From Trichoplusia ni (lineage: Eukaryota > Arthropoda > Insecta > Lepidoptera > Noctuidae): a stretch of DNA of 64,000 bases. The position numbers and the translations under genes were made by a program. Below are positions 27,751-39,600 of the stretch, piece by piece. The stretch is taken from contig NC_039478.1 of NCBI RefSeq assembly GCF_003590095.1, positions 6,014,001 through 6,078,000 of the forward strand. The letters are read 5' to 3'. Below the pieces are notes generated by a model. That model was given only the letters and a program-made list of their open reading frames with translations, was not told where the DNA came from and did not search any database. How positions within the stretch are numbered: position 1 is the first letter of the stretch; every line of letters begins with the position of its first letter.

Positions 27751-28010
27751 TCTATATACTAATATATAAAGCTGAAGAGTTTGTTTGTTTGTTTGTTTGA
27801 ACGCTAATCTCAGGAACTACTGGTGCAAATTGAAAAAATCTTTTTGTGTTGAATAGATTATTCATCGAGGAAGGCTGCAGGCTATAAACCATCACGCTGC
27901 GACCAATAGGAGCTATGATACAATGGAAAATGTGAAAAAACCGGGCAGGTATACCTAAATTATAACTTATATCTTCTACCCACGGAGACGAAGTCACGGG
28001 CAACAGCTAG
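27751..28010 (+). mobile_element. Non-autonomous Helitron-like element
   Basis: It begins TCTATATACTAATATATAAAG, carries a (TTTG)5 microsatellite at 27780-27799, and ends ACGGGCAACAGCTAG followed by T. The TC start and CTAG end are Helitron hallmarks. The sequence after the microsatellite, with AATCTCAGGAACTACTGG, is the type found repeatedly in lepidopteran genomes. No coding capacity is seen. Confidence 0.7.
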
Positions 28011-28790
28011 TTTAACATAATTTACTAGTTTTTTACTCTACTACTACTACTTTTTCAGGATTCAGGTTGAAAGCCTTGCATTAAGGTTCTCCATAAGTAA
28101 TACTTTTGCAGTTGAGAAAAAGAGACGCTGCTCGATGTCACGCTTTCAAATCAATAACATTTTTTATAAGTACGTTAAGCCTACTGTCCGAAAAAGAAAG
28201 AAAATAATAGGTCCTGGCTGTTTTTAGTCTTATTCTTTGCTTGGAAAAGACGAGAGATATATACCGATTCGACTTATTCTATAAGTAGTGGTCAAGTGAT
28301 CAAGTAGTGGTATAGTGGTCAACATTGATCTCTCCTAACTTTTGACCTTCTAAGAACAGCGGTCAACATTATTGTCCATCTCAAACTGCATATTAGGCAA
28401 TTACAACTACGGCATTTTAACATGGCTCTTGAACTTTGACTGTATAAGAGCTATTTAAGTCTTAGAACAAATAGATAACTCGCAAGTATAGATGTTCAGC
28501 AATATGCCAAGTAATATTTACCTTTATATAGTCCCTGTGTGTTGATATTGGCGTTATAGAAAGACGTATCTATCATCCATACTTATTTTTCTTTATTTAA
28601 CTGAAAAGGGATCGAAGATACTTACCATAAGAAAACAGCATAGTAGCCTGATAATATCTATTACAGTCTTACAGTAAGACTGATGCAATTTTAGAAGCGA
28701 GATAGATAGATATATTTTCTTTATATAGATAGTTTCCTGCTAAGATAAAGTTCTGGCCCAAGCCTTTTAAATAACTTCTATCCTTGTGTC

Positions 28791-28819
28791 GCAGGGGGTT
28801 TCGACGTGAAACCCCCTGC
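28791..28819. repeat. GC-rich 11-bp perfect stem-loop
   Basis: GCAGGGGGTTT (28791-28801) and AAACCCCCTGC (28809-28819) pair perfectly around a 7-nt loop. This is unusually GC-rich for the surroundings and may be part of a mobile element. Confidence 0.75.
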
Positions 28820-29463
28820 TCAAAGACTCAAGACAAGCATTCGCGGCTCACACCTATGCCTGTTCTATATGATCCATTCCGTCGCCGCACAGCGGGTTTG
28901 GCTTGGTGACGTTAACCATCATTCCAACATTTAAGGCCAATCAAAAACCTGTCGGAAATCTGCCTGTTAAGAAGTTTGGTAAGTAGAAATAAAAACTAAA
29001 CCTCTTTACAGGCAAATTCTATCGTCACTCTAAAACTATTCAACTAACCATCCAAGTATTTTTATGTCTCTATCAGAACTATATTTCGTAAGGCGCGGTA
29101 GTCTGGCCGGACTGCATTCTTTTAGCGTTTTCGTCGGAACCAGACCAGTCACGCGTGATCTAGGACATGTTGAAGGCTCGACACGGAGAAGGGCAGTTGA
29201 ACGACACACGGTTTAATAACTAAAAGGTTTCATGTTGCGGAATTTAAGTGTTTATATTTTAGGTGATCATTGCGTTTTTGATTTTTCGTAAAAAGATTTC
29301 AAGTTTGCGGTATGGTACCGATACAGGCTTATGATACTCCAGAGCAGAGTGCTTACAGACAGTGTGAAAAGTACTAGATAGCAGTTTCGATACAAGCATT
29401 TTTGTGATTGATGTAAGTCTAAATATCTTTGTGTATGTGATAAAATAGTATTCCACAAATTTC

Positions 29464-29667
29464 ACACAACGACATCTAGTTTTAAACTAAGCAAAGCTTG
29501 TATTATGAGTACTAGACAATTGATAAACATACTTATATATGTATTTCTAAATACATACATAAGATAGATTAATTACACCCAGACATATTTTGTCCTGGGT
29601 GGGAATCGAACCCACGACCTCCAGAATAGCAGTCAGGGCCATTAACTACTAGACCAACAGGCCAGCC
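29464..29667 (-). mobile_element. SINE family B, subfamily with CTAGATGTCGTTGTG end
   Basis: Reverse-strand copy with the same tRNA-like head and TATGTATGTATTTAGAA body. Its 3' part reads CTCATAATACAAGC then CTAGATGTCGTTGTG, a different tail from the 6257 copy and shared with 57279-57487. Confidence 0.82.
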
Positions 29668-30524
29668 AACTTGATGATTGATAGTGTGACCTCGAACAAC
29701 ATAAGAATTTAATTCCTTAGGGGAAGAAGAGACTCCCCTTTTTCTAAATAATGACATTATTTTAAGACGTGGTGTAAGCACAAGATAAATATTAAAACGT
29801 CGAATTCAAGAAAAATACTAAAATACATGATTTAAAGATGACCTACCTCGACAAGGATGCATCATCAAAAACTAAGAACCAATTCTAGAAAATCTCTTCT
29901 TAAACGTAACTAAAAATAAGGAAAATGAATATTACTCATAATGAATACCTATCACAAAATACTATGTGTGATATCCGCGTCGGCATCTCACCAAGGTTGT
30001 AGAACTTTTCGGTTATTATCTCTCATCGTTCTCGGCCTTAGAAAAAACAATAGACGGCCAAACAGAAAACAATGTTGATTATTTTATTATACGCGTTAGA
30101 ATTTTTATTTATTATAGGGCTTTGTCTTCACAACTAAAGAGTTAAATTGTTTGATTCATCAGGCTATAGTTATAAAAATATACGATACCCATGTTGTTAG
30201 GCGCTATTTTCAAAGTAAATACATCATATGATACTATGGAATAGTATAGGATGGATGCGAACAGAAAGAGACAAGAGAATGGCATATAGAAATGGAGACA
30301 AGTAGTGTGTTATTCAGAGCTGATGCGGATAATGTGACGCTCACAAATAATGGAGTAACACCAGTAAAAGTATTTTCAAAATCGATTCAGGAAATTTACC
30401 TAATACTACATAACAATTACAACCTAAAGTTAAAAGTTCATCTTTTTAAAGTATTTGTTTGCTATTATTGTATCATTGTAATACATATTTATTTTCATTA
30501 TGATATTCGACTGAAAATTATTTA

Positions 30525-31320
30525 TTTATTTAGGCACATCAACAACATAAACACAAACATAAAAATAAACATTACAGGAATCTTAAAACTAGTGTTTACA
30601 TAAATTTTAGACGTGCACAACAATTACAAAAAGAATAAAATAAAAGAAAGTCTTCACAGTATTCACAGGTACAATATTGCTATATAAAAAAGAGTAAAAT
30701 TAAACAACTTTGAAAAGTAGAAGATATTAAGGAGTAACAATAATAAAAAAGTACAGTAATAATAATAAATATAAAAAAAAACATCATCGAAAACAATTAC
30801 TTATCACTATCAAGTAACTTTAGCCTGAGTTGCGCGGGGTGGTCGTGAAAGATATCTAAGTCGAGGTTTCTCCAAATGCCATTGTATGTTGACATTAGCC
30901 TTGCTATTGGAGAGTTCGTCTACGGCGTTGTAAAGAACACATCCCAAAAAATATCAGTCTGTCGAAATATGAACATCTGCTGCTAATACCAGGCGCGAAA
31001 AACGCGAGATGTCTGGTAAAAGATCTCTGGATAGACTCTATTCTATCTGAATGAACTACGTAGCGTGGGTTCCAAATAACGCTGCCAAACTCAAGCACGC
31101 TACGCACTAGAGTATTAAATAAAACTATCTTGGAGGCCATACTCCTAAAGCCCTTGGTGTTTAACGTTCAATGAACCCCATCATTTTAGCAGCCCTGCTG
31201 ACTATGTTATCGTATTGTGGGATGAAGCTTAACTTTGAATCAAGAATTACCCCAAGGTCACGGACTTGTGAAACCAGTTCAATTTTTCGTGGTTGATATG
31301 AAAGAATTACTTAGTATAAA
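30525..31320 (-). pseudogene. 5'-truncated Jockey-like non-LTR retrotransposon, reverse-transcriptase C-terminus
   Basis: On the - strand, 31290-31165 reads VRDLGVILDSKLSF and AAKMMGF, the usual end of a Jockey-clade reverse transcriptase. A frame break near 31162 follows, then 31140-30904 continues with LFNTLVRSVLEFGSVIWNPRY and RIESIQRSFTRHL. A stop at 30904-30906 interrupts the last piece, which resumes with LRLKLLDSDK. The 3' region ends in an AAATAAATAAATAAT-type tail near 30525. It is dead: truncated, frameshifted and missing the catalytic YADD region. Confidence 0.8.
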
Positions 31321-31344
31321 ATGATATCGGAAAATATATCTCGC

Positions 31345-31436
31345 CTAATTTCGCATAGCCCGACAAGGTCCACAATTCCTACCATTTTTTAGACCCTGTA
31401 TACATTGTGGCATGCAAATAAAGTATTGAATATGGA
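31345..31436 (+). mobile_element. 3' end fragment of another non-LTR element
   Basis: The sequence CCCTGTATACATTGTGGCAT is followed by GCAAATAAAG and ATTGAAT. This is a typical non-LTR 3' terminus of moths, here on the opposite strand to the Jockey fragment beside it. No coding part is recognisable. Confidence 0.4.
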
Positions 31437-33499
31437 GATTCAAACAGTTACAATGTAAGCAATAAGAGATTTTCTCCGGACACGTTTTTTTGTGATTTCA
31501 TTGACAAATAAACTTTCCTTGAGCGTCGTATTCCGCACACGGCGCCGCGGCAAACAAAGACCAATACAAACAGTACGAAAATACAGAAGAACAACACATT
31601 TTTTAATGTTACTTAGTGTTTACTAATTTTAAATATATTACCTAGTTTTTTTTATACTTAATTCTAATTTTGCTAAGAAGAGCGTATTCACTGAAATTCG
31701 CTGAAGCCTAAAAGGAAATGCGTTTAATTGAAACCAATTTATAAGAAAACTTATAAAGGAATATCTACCTACTACATGATCAACACAAGGTTGTGGGCAC
31801 AAATCTAAAAGTTTTAGTTAATAACAATGCAAGTACCTATCAATGTCCTATGTATTTTTTCAGTTGAAGAAGTAAATAAGTTGCTTTATGAAAAGTAAAA
31901 ACTATGGTGTTTTTAAAACTTCAAAACGTCATAACCGTTTTTTTACCGAATCTTAAATCTATCTTACACTGGAAACGTAAGCAGAAAATGCAAATGCAAG
32001 ATGGATGAAACATGTACCTAAAAGCTTTTCCCCTGTCTATGTCACAAGAACATTGAGTGTAAATTGATAAGAAAAGCTTCTGAGATTGTCTATGTCGTGA
32101 CGACGCTGTTTTACCCGTCGCCCGTGACGCGACTGCTGATCATAATGAAATTCTGTACAAGTCAGTGAACTCCGTACATTACAAAATCATTGATCTGCTT
32201 CGAGAAAACTCTTTCAATTGAATGAGGAATTAATTAACCGTTAAAGGGTCTACAGTTTTTCTACCTTTTTTTCGCAATTGAGGACGCAGGAAGTGCTGCT
32301 CCTAAATGTTACTAAGGTAGTTGGTAATCTATCTTGAATAAGTTTATTTTGATTTGCTGTATAAAATTCTGGGCCCAATATACATAGTCTTCTCTCATTT
32401 AGAAAGAAACTATAAATATTCAAATCACTTCCTATATACACTGAGATAAAGTAGCAATCCTATCGAAACTACACAGAATTGTCAAATATTGTTATTCACA
32501 CAGCAAAGAGCAGAAAATGTCGTCAATTATTTTTTATAAATGCGGCTTTTTTAATAAGGCAAACATATGAAAACGTGCACTGAGTACAGACTACCTGCAC
32601 AATACTCTGCTATAGGTAGTATAGATACTTATTAGTTTCTTCATGCAAATATACTGTAATAAATTAATATTCATAAATGCCCATCATTCGGCCTAATGTC
32701 TGCCTGACAGGAAGCTAGCCGCTACTTCAAATAAAAAGCCTCCGCCGTCGCCGGATATTAGAGTTGTTATTGCGAACATTAGTCACTATTATGAGTTATG
32801 ACGTGCACGCAATGCGATGGACAAGGAAATTTGCATTCATTCTGTAGATGTCCATTGCTATAAAATACTAATAGCATCTTTATGGTGACTGACCTTATTT
32901 AATTAGGTACGATACAATGTGACGATGGGCAGTCGTGTTGGTAATGACCTGTTGCAAATGGAAATAAAAGACCCAAATTGGCTAATTTGATTAACTAATC
33001 AAATCAACGAATATGAAATGCTAATAAAAGGTAGCATTATGTGAATTTCGACGGAAAAAGCAAGTCTTCAATTCCTATTAAAATTAAGTACTTGGTAGTT
33101 TTCTGCTTTACTGCCTGATGTCACCTATTGACCTTTAGTATTTCCGAAAGATACCAAAGCCTAAACCCTTAACACTATTTTAGCTTTCCGAAATACATAA
33201 CATTACTTTCATCGCAGTTTATTCATGTTTTTTTGCTCTTTGCGGGATTTTTATTTGAATACACATTTCGGCAATTATCATCGCTAACATACACACACTG
33301 CCATCTCTGGAAATCAAGTGAACTCAAATGAGTGTTGCTAGCTACAAACTCATACAACACAAAAGATGCGACTTTGAGTAAAAAATATCGAATAATTTTT
33401 GTAGCTCAATCGTAATTATTTAATTGTATTGGACAAGTTTAAAATATTATATAAAGATGGTCTGTCATAATAAAATGGAAACATAACTTCAAATCAGAA

Positions 33500-33693
33500 T
33501 GGCAACACTGAACAAGTGTCAAATAAGATATCGTCGTCCCCGGACGTCTGTGTATTAATATTTAATAAAAATATGAAAATAAACGAAACATTTAAAACAA
33601 TTTGTATTTAACATAAACGTATCGATTAAATTATACAAAAATGTGTTGAAGAGTGTTTTATATTAGCGAAGTGAGGCAATTAAGACGTGCAAA
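33500..33693 (+). promoter_or_regulatory. Probable HPS4 5' UTR/promoter
   Basis: This is the sequence just upstream of the 8-nt first coding exon. It contains TATCGATT at 33620-33627, one base away from the insect DRE element TATCGATA that is common in housekeeping promoters. No TATA box is obvious at a sensible distance, and the transcription start cannot be placed from sequence alone. The assignment is inferred from position. Confidence 0.35.
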
Positions 33694-36600
33694 ATGGCAA
33701 AGTAAGTGAAAAAAATATTCTGTTAGGTGTAAGTGGATTATGTATTGGTTCGTAACTTAATACTTATGTGTCGTCTATCCGTTGATGCGGTTGATTAGAC
33801 ACGGTTGATATAATCTTCGATTACCGATGCGTCTAATCTATATAAACTAACCTATGTTGTTATTTGCAGGCTCCGTGTTTTTCTGCGCGACTTATCTTGT
33901 TTTTCTAGCCGTAATATTGTTATGTTTAAACAAAGTATGAGATGGTTTAGATTTCAAGAGATCTTCGAGATCTTTTTTTATTTTTTTGTCAGTTTATTAT
34001 TTTAATTCCATAATTAATCTTAATGGGTACACTATAATGTTAATTTACTGAACATTTTTTTCAAGTTTTAGCATAAATATTGTTTTTCTCAATGCTAATT
34101 AAATCTAATAGATGAAAACAAAATTAGTATGACATGTAGATAATAAAATTAATAAGCATGATGAAATCATAAATTACTATTTATCCCTTTGAACCAAGAG
34201 TCATTTATATTTTTGGAACAACTTACTTTGTAGTCTTTTTAAGAAATTCATTAATAAAGGCAATCAATACTTTACTTTCATTATACAAACTCCTTGCTTC
34301 AAATTTTGAGTAAGCATGGTAATCCATAAATAATAATAAATTAATCCTGGGACAACTCACACTCGGTTATCTGGTCCCAAGCTAAGCAGAGCTTGTGTTA
34401 TGGCAACCAGACGACTGATAAACTTACTTATATATTTCTAAATACATACATATTATAGATAAATTACACCCAGACACCAGAACAAGTGATCATGCTCATC
34501 ACACAACATTTGTCCTGGGCGGGAATCGAACCCACGACCTCCGGTATAGCAGTCAAGGTCACTAACCACTAAACCAACAGGCAGATTATTTATATACAAG
34601 ATACAATCCTGGTTCTGATTTTAATTCATATTGCCTTATATTACCCATAATTATAATGCTATTTTTAAATACTTGAAAGAAAAATAGAATTTTTATTTAC
34701 TTAGAAATATATATTAAAACTGTTCTATTGTCTACAGGGAAATGATGATAGTGTTTGTCTATGACACTCTGTGTTGTACGGCAGAAGAGGACGACCCTAT
34801 CAATGCTGTCCTGTACTTCCATCCAGGATGGGTGTCCGACACACAGCGGCATGCATTAGCAGGGCAGGTGAGTTGCTTTGGTTTAACATCCAGTCTGCTC
34901 TACGGTAGAGAGTGCCTTATAAATTGATTCAAAATGGGTAAAATTATTGCAGCATTATGCACACATATTTTGACTTTTGGCTTGGCTAAACTATGGGTAT
35001 TCTTTTTATTATGTAAATCATACTCCAAATTGAAAAATATCCCATTTTATGTACATTATTGGCAACCTTTCGAGAACTTTCAAGTATAATCTTAATTAAC
35101 TCTAAGTATTAAATAATACTATAAGTAAATGTTAAAAACTATAAGTAAATGTTTATTACCATAGTGATTTATTTGCCTGAATTATTTCGTCATTATTAGT
35201 ATACAACTGACATTTTAATACTCGTTAGATTTTATGAGTTTATTTGACAATATAAAGTCATAAAATCAAACCGGTTGGGATTTATATGTCTGACTCTAAA
35301 AATAATTTTTATTCAATTTTATACAAGAAAATACAATGTTAAAAGTATTATGTTCCCACTGAACCACTCATCTATTATGAGACCAGTTAAGACAGATGTC
35401 TCCGTCTAATGTGGTATGGAATAAGTGGTTTTTGGGCAAATTATTTGCTTTTTTTACCCACCCCCCTGGTCTACAAACTTATCTAAAAATAGAAACACAT
35501 CTTATACAAACAAAAATAAATTAAAAATTCATTTATTTCAATGGTAAATGATGATTAGTCAGTCTTTATTTTTGTTTGTTTTTAGTCGCGTTTTATTTTG
35601 AAACTCACTTTTTAGACAAAAAACCACCATAAAATTATTGTTTGTGTACAAAATTATTTAGTACACAAACAAATAAAATATGTATAGACAATAACACGTT
35701 GCCGGCAAATAGAAAACCAATGAAATTGTAAGTTTAGCGTGCGACAAAGATCAGCGTTTAGAGCTCGAAGAAATATAACTTGTCCACGTAGGTAGGAACC
35801 TACTGGTTTCTTTGCTACGACTAAGGGCACTAAGGCACCATAGAACTGTTACAAGAACAAAAAAAAATGTTAAAAATCGACTATAAAACACCTATTCAAT
35901 GTCACGTCATACCCCATCTTGGAGACCTGAATACTTTAATATGATTATAATTAGTGTGACGCGATTAGAAAGTCAATATAATGTCTGACGTCCGTGGAAT
36001 GTAGATACAACCTGTTCCGTCCATGGAACATCTGTCTTAAGGCGTATCAATACGTGTCTTAAAAACATTATGCAATATTGCCATAGGTTGAACTGGGCCC
36101 GCTATTTACATGGTCGATGTATGAATGGAAATTGGATTAAATTTGATAACGGGGCAGAACACTCACGGTCAATACAATAATTTTCCAGTTATTGTGTTGA
36201 CAAAATGCTTAGGAGAATACTAAAAGTAACAAAATTATTCAAATTGCCATTGTAAATAGCAGAATTGGGGCCCTGTAGAAACTAGTCAAGCTTTGCTAGC
36301 AATTGAACTAAAAACTTAAAGTTACGACAGTTGCCGGAAAGCAATGCCTTTCCTATAGATTTGAAGTATATATTAGTTTTACATTCTATTGGTATTCTTA
36401 ATTATCTAGACCTCTCTGCAACCAGACAAACTGCATAAAATTGTAAAAAAAGTCAGTTTTATGTGTATTATGTGTAATATTTCACCGCTTCTAAGATATG
36501 AATAATGTCGTATTGTAGACGAACAACAGGTAGTTCAAATAAGGTCACAGGTTAATCTATTTTTAAACTGTTACCTTGACATTTTTGGGGCTTCAAACAA

Positions 36601-39600
36601 GCTGAAAATAGCGTTCATCGAATTAATTATATTTATGTGTCTATGTTTATCAAACGTTTATGTTTTGGATAAAGCAGCTAGCAATCTAAGCTCTGGGTAA
36701 TCTAGGTTGTCACGGCAATTACTTCGAACTTCAACTTCTTACTACTCTTGGTAACTGAGCGTCTTTACTTGGCTACAGACGCTATAATACACGTGCTGAC
36801 TCTCCAGACCCTACCATAAAAATAATCTTACGAAATACCTAGTTTTTACTAGTCTAGACTACCTAACTTCATAATTAATTTAAACAAAATTTTGATCACG
36901 TGATTAAACATGATGTGGGCGTGAAAACCTTAAACACGTTACCATGCATATCACTACTTTGTTTTACATTATCTTTAGGTGGTAGGAGCGGCGCACTGCA
37001 TCAAGACCCTGTTCTCGCAGCCCGTGGCCATCACGCTCCAGAGCGGCAAGTTCATCATCCGGGAGTACGGGAGATACATACTGGTAAGTCAGATAAATAC
37101 AGACATGGTTTAAGATTGATGTAACTAGGTATGTTAAAAAAATTAATATTTTTCGAGGGCAATTTGACATAACCGGAAATGGATAGTTTTAGTATCCTTA
37201 TGTTCCTGTGGCAATAATTTTTGCAGCCATAATAGTTAGTAAGAATAAATTCAGTTAGTATGGACCCTGAAAGTACTGAGAAAATGATAAGATGAGGAGA
37301 TACAGATATTGTTTCGAGTAAAACTACCTTATTTAAAGTCTAGAAACATTCTCGTGTCACATATTAGTTAGTGAAGCGTTAACACGAATAAAACTTTATA
37401 ATTTGAACCTGAGTTTTGATGAGTTATGACATAAAGAAGAGTATTAATCTCTTAAAAACAAACGGTCTTTATGGATAACTAGTTAATCAGTAGGATCTTA
37501 TGAGGGGATAAAGAATTACAACAATGAACCTTCCAGCTATCAAAATAAGATGCTTTTCAAGTTCAATTGTCTTCTGGAAGTTCGATCATTCGTTGATATG
37601 CATCCTAATTAATTAACCATCTCATCCATCAATTGTCTTAATTGTTCGTTGGGTAGTATTTGACTCAAACGTCGCGTTGTTAATAGTAATTCTATTCGGA
37701 AAACTTCCAGTGAAACAGCCTTATAAAAACCGACATCTCTATTGGGCAAGATGCTGTTAAGATTTGACCAGTTTTTTTTATTTATAATCTTAAGCAATTA
37801 ATCTTGCGATATATTATGATGTTATCTCTATAATATGCTAAACATGACTGTAATATTGAGCATATTACATTATTGACAAAAGTTAATTCAGGGTATACAT
37901 TGTGACAATATACTTGACCCATGCTCAGAGTGAAAAACCAACGCAAGTAGGTGGTAGTTAGCGCAGCTTATGCTCAACACCATTTCTGGCTTTTCTCAAG
38001 TTCTCGCGCAGGTCTCAAAGACGAAAAACACAAAGTTTAAGTTACGTTAAGGCTGAATTTACTTTAACAACTTCTAGATTTGGCTTTACTGCAGAATAAA
38101 TTTACCCCTATTTCTCTTTGACAGGCAATAGGTAGCGATAGAAACATTCCAGACTGGGTGCTAAAGAACCGAGCCAACCTCCTGACTTCCATGATCAAGG
38201 TGTACCACGGTGACCTCCAGGTCTTGGCAGAACAGATGGAGGACCAGCGCCGTCTCTCCGAGAAGCTGTATCAGGTGTTTGAGACCTACTTACCGGTGCT
38301 GCAGTATGGATGTCATATCTTTCAAAGAGTTCCCATGTTGACATTACCGAAGGTAAAAATTTTTTTTTTCAGACCAGCAATTTTGTAAACCCTATTTGGT
38401 TTCCACCTCAAGTTATATCATATTAAGTTATGTAGTAGCTATTTATCTGGCTATGGCTATCTCAATAGATTCATCTGAATAATATTTCAAACTGAATTGC
38501 TAAGTGACACGATTTATTCACTGCATAGTGCATTATGTCATATTTAGATGCTATAGAAATTTTAGATTCAACAATATTCTTAGAGACTCCAAGTGTTCAG
38601 TGCCTTAAGAACGCGTTTACGCCTTTGAAAGCACGAATCTCAATCAGAAAATGAAGTACAATTATGTACAAGACTTACAAGTGCTTGTTGTATTTATCCT
38701 ATAATATTATCCTTGATAACGCTTCGCAATTAGTATGTTGACACTTCGCTTATCGCGCAGGTGCAAACGAACCGCTCGAGTGTGTGCCATTGCCCTGTAA
38801 CTGTTGCTTTTCTAAGAAACCAATCAGGACTGATATTAAGCTCATACAAATAACACTATTCGGAGTTCAATTATTTTGATACTTGGTGTCCAATCTCTTT
38901 CTACATTATTTTAAACTGTCGTAAGCCCTTACTATGGTTTACATTTATTTTATGTGTACATTTATGATGAGAGGCAGAACAAAATTACCCTGTTAACCTG
39001 AACAATATTGTTACAGAGCGCAACCTCAATTTATATGGAGTCAATGCAAATACTGGAACACTGCAGGAAAAGCAAAGGAGTGTTGGGAGGCGTCATATTG
39101 TATAATAATAAGTAAGTACTTTTCTGACCAATAACATAATCCATTATCACCCTTATCCCTGTTCTACATGAGAAAGTCTTAGACCAACAAAGGTAAACTA
39201 GCTGGCAATATTATAAATATTTTAAATGACACCAATAGTTAAATTTATCTTGAAAGTGACGAGAAAAGCAAAGACAAGCTAATGCCCACTCAAGGATTAT
39301 ATAAGGCTTATGTTAATTAATATATACTTTTTTCACAGGATAATCTCGACCCAGCTCCCTCCTGGCCTCACATCGTACCTCACAGTGGTAGACCCGTACA
39401 GGATAAAGTCCCCAGCTGAGACACTGCAGACAGAGACCCCCTTACCGCTCGGAGCTCAACTCCTAGTGGTCTACGTGGGGAAGAAGCTCTACAACAACCT
39501 GAAGAAGGAGGTGGAGAAACTGCAAGAGTTTCATGAGAATGGAGAGGAAATGATCGCAAAGTTTAAAAAGGTGAGTGGCATATATTGAAAAAAATAAATT

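Larger units (their letters stand above)
28011..33499. other. Repeat-containing non-coding stretch upstream of HPS4
   Basis: It contains a family B SINE, a Jockey-like remnant, a second non-LTR tail and a GC-rich stem-loop. From about 31440 to 33500 I see only AT-rich sequence with no gene. Confidence 0.5.

Noticed and set aside
28665..28685. CAGTCTTACAGTAAGACTG short palindrome
   Set aside because: An 8-bp stem in AT-rich DNA is expected by chance at this scale.
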